From NCBI RefSeq assembly GCF_900105905.1, contig NZ_FNSV01000005.1:186001-250000 (forward strand): a stretch of 64,000 nucleotides of DNA, written 5' to 3'. Below are positions 60,117 to 64,000 of this stretch, in pieces. Below the pieces are notes generated by a model, which was given only the letters and a program-made list of their open reading frames with translations, did not search any database and had not been told where the DNA came from. The stretch comes from Rhodococcus koreensis (lineage in GTDB: Bacteria; Actinomycetota; Actinomycetes; Mycobacteriales; Mycobacteriaceae). Positions within the stretch are counted from its first letter, which is position 1; every line of letters starts with the position of its first letter. The translations under genes and the position numbers were made by a program.

Positions 60117-61649
60117 TCAGCTCGCGGTGGACGCGGGTCGGGGGAGCAACTTCGTCGCTTCCTGCAGGGCGAGGAAGCGGGTGTACAGGTCGTCGTAAAT
60201 GACGGCGTTCGCGGCATTGGGCTTGTATGTGCTACTGAACTCCAACCCAGCGCGTGCGATGTCGACCGCCGACGGCCACAGTTCGGCGGCAACGCCCGCG
60301 ATGATCGCGGCGCCGCGGCAGGCTGCGCTGCCGGCGCCCTTGACCGTATGCACGGGCCGGCCCGTGGCGTCCGCCTTGATCTGGCACCACGCCGCGCTCT
60401 TCGCGCCGCCGCTCAGCGAGATGATCTCCGCGATCTCCACGCCGAGGTCCTCGGTCGACTCGATCATGCGGCGCAGCACCATGGCCACACCCTCCATGAT
60501 TCCACGCGAGAGATGCTGCTTTGTGTGCGACAGCGTCAGACCGAAGAACGCACCTCGGGCGTGCGGGTCGAGGTCGGGAGGACCGGAGCCCTGTAGGTGC
60601 GGGAGTACCACGAGGCCGTCGGAGCCGGGATCGACCCGACGCACCTCCTCGTCGATCAACTGATAGGCGTTGATCCCGCACAGCTGCTCGATCCGGCGCT
60701 CGCTGGAACAGAACTCGTCGCGGAACCAGCGCATCACCATCCCGCCGGTGGAGAACGTGTGCAGCATGTACTGGCCGGGCAGGGCCGCCGCGAAGCACGG
60801 TACCCGCCCAGCCGCATCGAGTCGAAGCTCGTCGACGACGGTGACGGTGGTCAGGGCCGACCCGGTGCTCTCGCTGAAGATGCCCGGCACGGCGTTCCCG
60901 AGGCCGAGCGCACCGCACGCTTGATCCAGCGCGCCCACCGAGACCGGCAGCCCCGCGGGCAGGCCGAGCTCGGTTGCCGCTGACTCGGTGAGCGCGCCGA
61001 CTATCGCGCCCTGGTCCGCGATTTCGGGCAGCTTCTCACTGTCGATGCCGAGGTAGTCGAGCATCTCCGGCCAGTACTTCCGGGTGTTGATGTCCCAGAC
61101 CAGGGTCGAGCACAGCAGCGAATCCTCGCTGACCAGACGGCCGGTGAGCCGTTGCACGAGGAAGTCCTTGAGCAGGGCGAACCGCGCGGTCGCGGCGAAC
61201 CGATCGGGGTCGTTCCGCTTGAGCCAGAGGATCTTCGCAGCCGGCCAGATCGGATCCATCGCAGGCTGTCCGGTGACGGCGTGGATGGTGGGCCGACCGA
61301 AGTGTGCCTCGAGCTCGTCGGACTCCGTCGAAGCGCGGTTATCCATCCAGACGATCGCGCGGCCCAGCGGCCGGTCGGCGGAATCCAGACACAGCATCGT
61401 CTCGCCCTGAGCCGACAGACCCAGGGCGCGGATCTGTTGCACGTCCACCGAGGATTCTCGCAGCAGTGAAGCAACGGCCGCGGTGAAGGTTTCGGTGTAG
61501 GTGCCCGGTTCCAGTTCGACATAGCCGGCCCGCGGAGTCAGCAGGTCGTATTCCTCGGTGTGCTCGGCGATCTCGGCGCCGTCCTCGTCGAAGAGTGCCG
61601 CTTTGATTGCAGTGGTGCCCACATCGACACCCAGGACATACCAGCTCAT
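60117..61649 (-). CDS. FGGY-family carbohydrate kinase
   Basis: This 510-residue two-domain sugar or polyol kinase has GVDVGTTAIKAALFDEDG (phosphate 1), GLSAQGETMLCLD, AIVWMDNRA (catalytic region), GALDQACGALGLG and the ATP-binding LSGGAKSAAWCQIKAD. It phosphorylates a keto-sugar, polyol or related compound. The start at 61649 overlaps the preceding gene's stop as ATGA, evidence of coupled translation. Substrate is not predictable from sequence; xylulose- and gluconate-type kinases are equally near. Confidence 0.95.
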   Translation of the reverse strand: MSWYVLGVDVGTTAIKAALFDEDGAEIAEHTEEYDLLTPRAGYVELEPGTYTETFTAAVASLLRESSVDVQQIRALGLSAQGETMLCLDSADRPLGRAIVWMDNRASTESDELEAHFGRPTIHAVTGQPAMDPIWPAAKILWLKRNDPDRFAATARFALLKDFLVQRLTGRLVSEDSLLCSTLVWDINTRKYWPEMLDYLGIDSEKLPEIADQGAIVGALTESAATELGLPAGLPVSVGALDQACGALGLGNAVPGIFSESTGSALTTVTVVDELRLDAAGRVPCFAAALPGQYMLHTFSTGGMVMRWFRDEFCSSERRIEQLCGINAYQLIDEEVRRVDPGSDGLVVLPHLQGSGPPDLDPHARGAFFGLTLSHTKQHLSRGIMEGVAMVLRRMIESTEDLGVEIAEIISLSGGAKSAAWCQIKADATGRPVHTVKGAGSAACRGAAIIAGVAAELWPSAVDIARAGLEFSSTYKPNAANAVIYDDLYTRFLALQEATKLLPRPASTAS

Positions 61650-62338
61650 CGCAGCGCCTCGCTGACGTTCTCTCCGACCTCCACGACGGCCAGGAGGTTG
61701 TCCCGGAAGGACTGGCCGGGCAGCAGGGCGCCTTCGAAGAGTGCACCGCCGATGGTGAAGCCCATCGGACCGATCTCGTGCATCAGCCGGATCCGGTCGA
61801 CGGAATTGATGCTGCCCGCGACGATGATCCGCTCGCCCCCGACCACCGTCACGAGACGTCGCGCCAGTTCGACCGGGTCGGCTCCGGTCGAGCGGTACGC
61901 AACCAGATCGACGCCGTCCACGCCGAGATCCAGCAGTCGTGCCGCGTCTCGTTCGATGTCCTCGATCGATCCGGCCAGGCTGATCGGCGGGCCGCTCGTC
62001 TCGCCGCAGAACGGGAAGTACTTCATACCGGCTTCCCGCACTCGGTCACGGACCGTCTCGGTGAATTGGCCGCCGGTGACGTATTCGATGCCGCAGTCCG
62101 CAGCGAACGCCACCGCCTCCAACATTTCGGCCTCGCTGAAGTTGACGGCCTCGAGCACTGCGGTCTTGCCGGCCTCGCGGAAGTCTGCGACCAGCCGCTC
62201 CGACTCCGTTGCCGATAGCCCGACGTCCTTGAACCCCCAGAACGTCACCGGTAGATCGGCCGCTTCGTCGAACACTGCGCGGGCGTTCGGCACCGTCACG
62301 TCGTTGTGGGTCAGCATGACGATGATCTCTGGCTTCAT
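61646..62338 (-). CDS. TIM-barrel protein of unknown specificity
   Basis: This 230-residue protein has a beta/alpha-barrel pattern (IIVMLTHNDVTVPNA, VTFWGFKDVGL, IEYVTGGQF, GVDLVAYR, RIIVAGSINSV, GFTIGGALFEG). The late AGSI and GGALFEG loops resemble phosphate-binding loops of HisA/KGPDC/ribulose-phosphate-binding barrels. It may act on the phosphorylated product of the kinase it is coupled to. The ATG at 62338 precedes the kinase. It is the first gene of the operon, downstream of the divergent GntR operator. Confidence 0.8.
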   Translation of the reverse strand: MKPEIIVMLTHNDVTVPNARAVFDEAADLPVTFWGFKDVGLSATESERLVADFREAGKTAVLEAVNFSEAEMLEAVAFAADCGIEYVTGGQFTETVRDRVREAGMKYFPFCGETSGPPISLAGSIEDIERDAARLLDLGVDGVDLVAYRSTGADPVELARRLVTVVGGERIIVAGSINSVDRIRLMHEIGPMGFTIGGALFEGALLPGQSFRDNLLAVVEVGENVSEALR

Positions 62339-62395
62339 GTTCTCCTACTTCACTTGATTGTCATCGACTCGACGGCGTCGATTGGTTCTATATCT

Positions 62396-62414
62396 GATGT
62401 AGTTGTCTTACATC
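62396..62414. promoter_or_regulatory. GntR operator between divergent operons
   Basis: Perfect six-base arms GATGTA (62396-62401) and TACATC (62409-62414) are separated by seven bases, located between the GntR gene and the kinase operon, so one site can control both. Confidence 0.7.
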
Positions 62415-62452
62415 TTTGCTAAGAACCGTAACGAGGGTCACAGACCCTGTCA

Positions 62453-63283
62453 ATGCTTGATCGACGTTGGAGTTACGGGCATGCTGAGCGCATGGAGCGC
62501 GCGTACTCGGGGGACTCGACGGCGGCATCTGAAATGGGCTCTGCTGGCGAGTCAACCAAGATCAGCGCCTCGGCTCGAGCAGCACTCATGCTGCGGCGCC
62601 GGTTGTCTGATGAATTCTGGACCGCGGGGGATCGACTTCCGTCGGAACCCGTGCTCGCAAAACAACTCGAGGTGAGCAGGGTCAGTCTTCGCGCCGCGCT
62701 TGCGCAGCTCGAGACCGAGGGGCTGATCACCCGCCGACACGGTTCCGGAACCTACGTCAATTCGGTGCGCCCGCTGGTGCGCAGCCTGCACAACAACATC
62801 GGCGCCGACCAACTCATCAGGTCGAAGGGGCACACTCCAGGGATCGCGGAGATGTCTTGGCGGAAAATCAAGGCCGACACCAAGGTGGCGGGCTGCCTGG
62901 GGCTGAAGGTGGGAGCACCGATCGTGGATCTGTACCGCGTACGAACATCCGACGAAACGCCGGTTACCATCGAGCACGACTACTTCTCCGCAGATCTCGT
63001 CCCTCCCGGCCCGATCACCATGGGGCCCTCCCTCTATTCGTTCCTGTCCGACATCTGTGGCGCCGAGGTCGTGTTCGGAGTTGCCGACCTGGAGCCCGCA
63101 CGAGCGGGATCCGAGTACGGCGCAGTCTTCGGAGTCGACCCTGACGAGCTGTGCATGGTCATCCGGCAAACCGATTACACGGAGGCGGAGCAACCGGTTT
63201 CTTACTCGGTCGAGTACCACTTGGCGAGCGCCTTTGATTTTCAGCTGATCCGACGAGGCCCCGCGCGCCCGGCTGGCGACTGA
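62453..63283 (+). CDS. GntR-family regulator, HutC/UTRA type
   Basis: This regulator of up to 276 residues has the winged HTH (GDRLPSEPVLAKQLEVSRVS, then LRAALAQLETEGLITRRHGS) and a C-terminal UTRA effector domain (VVFGVADLEPARAGSEYGAV; PVSYSVEYHLASAFDFQL). UTRA regulators sense small sugars, phosphorylated sugars or amines, in keeping with the divergent operon. The first 35 residues before ISASARAALMLRRRL are outside the usual domain. Starts at 62453 or 62492 are both possible, since no strong ribosome-binding site was found. Confidence 0.92.
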   Translation: MLDRRWSYGHAERMERAYSGDSTAASEMGSAGESTKISASARAALMLRRRLSDEFWTAGDRLPSEPVLAKQLEVSRVSLRAALAQLETEGLITRRHGSGTYVNSVRPLVRSLHNNIGADQLIRSKGHTPGIAEMSWRKIKADTKVAGCLGLKVGAPIVDLYRVRTSDETPVTIEHDYFSADLVPPGPITMGPSLYSFLSDICGAEVVFGVADLEPARAGSEYGAVFGVDPDELCMVIRQTDYTEAEQPVSYSVEYHLASAFDFQLIRRGPARPAGD

Positions 63284-63911
63284 ACAACACCACCCGACTC
63301 TCCGAATGAGGCTGCCGGGCCGGGCAATCAGATCGAATAGGTGATCACACACAGCCGGAGACTCGGGCAAACGGTGGGTTGGGTTCACGATCGGCTTGTG
63401 CGGGGCGAGCCACGTGATGAAGAACGGGGTGAACAACGAATCGGTCATGTCTCGAACCTTCACCGGACTGGCAGCAAGGATGCGGCGCAGGGGCGGACCG
63501 CTCACAGTTGAGTGTGTGCGCGAAGGTCGGCACCCGCTAGGCTCGCTTCCGAGATTGTCCAGGATGAGTCATAAGTGAGGGTCGCTCGCGCGATCGAGGG
63601 GTGGCAACGACCGACGGCACTGAACTAGTGGTCAGGACTGTTTCGTCCAATGTATTCATATCGCACACGACCTACGACCAGACGACCTGTCGCCCTCCAG
63701 CGTTAATTATTTCTGGGTCACTTCGTGACGAAACCAGCAATAGACACCACCTCTCAAACCGTGAAAATTTTTCGCACGGTTTCGTCGAGATTTATGCGCT
63801 TTACTGTGGCTGTGATCTGCGTAACCATTCACGTGTCGCCTTTGCAGCGACCGCCCCGGCGGTCAGCCCGACACATCGGCTCATCGATAAACAGACCTCA
63901 GGAGTAACCGC
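63284..63911. promoter_or_regulatory. Intergenic region with palindromes before the last gene
   Basis: No gene was recognised. Two inverted repeats stand out: TTCGT-G-ACGAA at 63722-63732, and perfect eight-base arms AAACCGTG (63756-63763) and CACGGTTT (63775-63782) around an A/T-rich 11-base spacer. Either may be an operator for the downstream oxygenase gene. An AGGAG precedes its ATG. Confidence 0.5.
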
Positions 63912-64000
63912 ATGTCCGACGCATCTGTCAACCGGTTCGCCAGCAAGCAAACCGCCTTCCACGAGATCCCCATCATCGACATTGCGGCCCTTGTCGACGG
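63912..64000 (+). CDS. Probable 2-oxoglutarate/Fe(II) oxygenase, N-terminal fragment
   Basis: Only 29 codons lie in the window. The sequence FHEIPIIDIAALVDG near the start is characteristic of the DIOX_N region of isopenicillin-N-synthase-like oxygenases. The ATG at 63912 follows AGGAG. Family assignment is provisional until the HxD...H motif beyond the window is seen. Confidence 0.6.
   Translation, partial: MSDASVNRFASKQTAFHEIPIIDIAALVD

Overview
The window reads as chromosomal or megaplasmid DNA of a high-G+C actinobacterium. It is most likely Rhodococcus or a close mycolate-forming relative. The evidence is KstR-like TetR repressors, a mycofactocin-type short-chain dehydrogenase, an F420-type luciferase-fold oxidoreductase, P450s with a small [3Fe-4S] ferredoxin, and a dense set of paralogous catabolic genes. 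Genus is inferred from gene content only.

Bases 1 to about 42,000 form a degradation cluster for an unidentified cyclic or terpenoid/steroid-like compound. It holds two cytochrome P450s, a ferredoxin and ferredoxin reductase, several dehydrogenases, three aldehyde dehydrogenases (one frameshifted), a Baeyer-Villiger monooxygenase overlapping a lactonase, an acyl-CoA synthetase, an acyl-CoA dehydrogenase, two crotonase-fold enzymes, a thioesterase, two APH-fold kinases and two closely related TetR regulators. Nine promoters here share one layout: a TTGACA-type -35, a 17-18 bp spacer, a TAnnnT -10, then one to three copies of AAC-N3-GTT near the transcription start. They tie together the genes at 1-6.7 kb and 25.5-42 kb. 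The block at about 8.9-24 kb (P450, SDR, hydratase, broken ALDH, BVMO, lactonase) lacks this operator and is flanked by mobile-element debris: IS1380, group II intron and tyrosine recombinase remnants on the left, IS630 and probable IS701 remnants on the right. It therefore looks like a second catabolic module joined to the first. Three paralogs of an uncharacterised 170-184-residue GxW protein, plus a deletion remnant of a fourth, run through both modules.

Bases 36-50 kb carry dicarboxylate-type metabolism: a malic enzyme, then a LysR regulator divergent from a MatC-like transporter, a PrpF-family isomerase and a CitE-like lyase. Next comes a scar in which fragments of a LysR, a CaiB-type CoA-transferase and a second CitE are fused. 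Two paralogous MFS transporters at 49.3-54.5 kb flank an unusual regulator whose N-terminus is an IS630-transposase-like HTH and whose C-terminus is a GntR/FCD regulator. A FadR-type operator lies upstream of one transporter.

Bases 54.6-57.6 kb hold a metallophosphatase and a cNMP/CBS/nucleotidyltransferase signalling protein. Bases 57.8-62.3 kb are a minus-strand catabolic operon (TIM-barrel protein, FGGY kinase, FAD amine-oxidase-like enzyme, DapA-like lyase) divergent from a GntR/UTRA regulator with a clear palindromic operator between them. The window ends in the first codons of a probable 2-oxoglutarate/Fe(II) oxygenase. No rRNA, tRNA or CRISPR array was seen.
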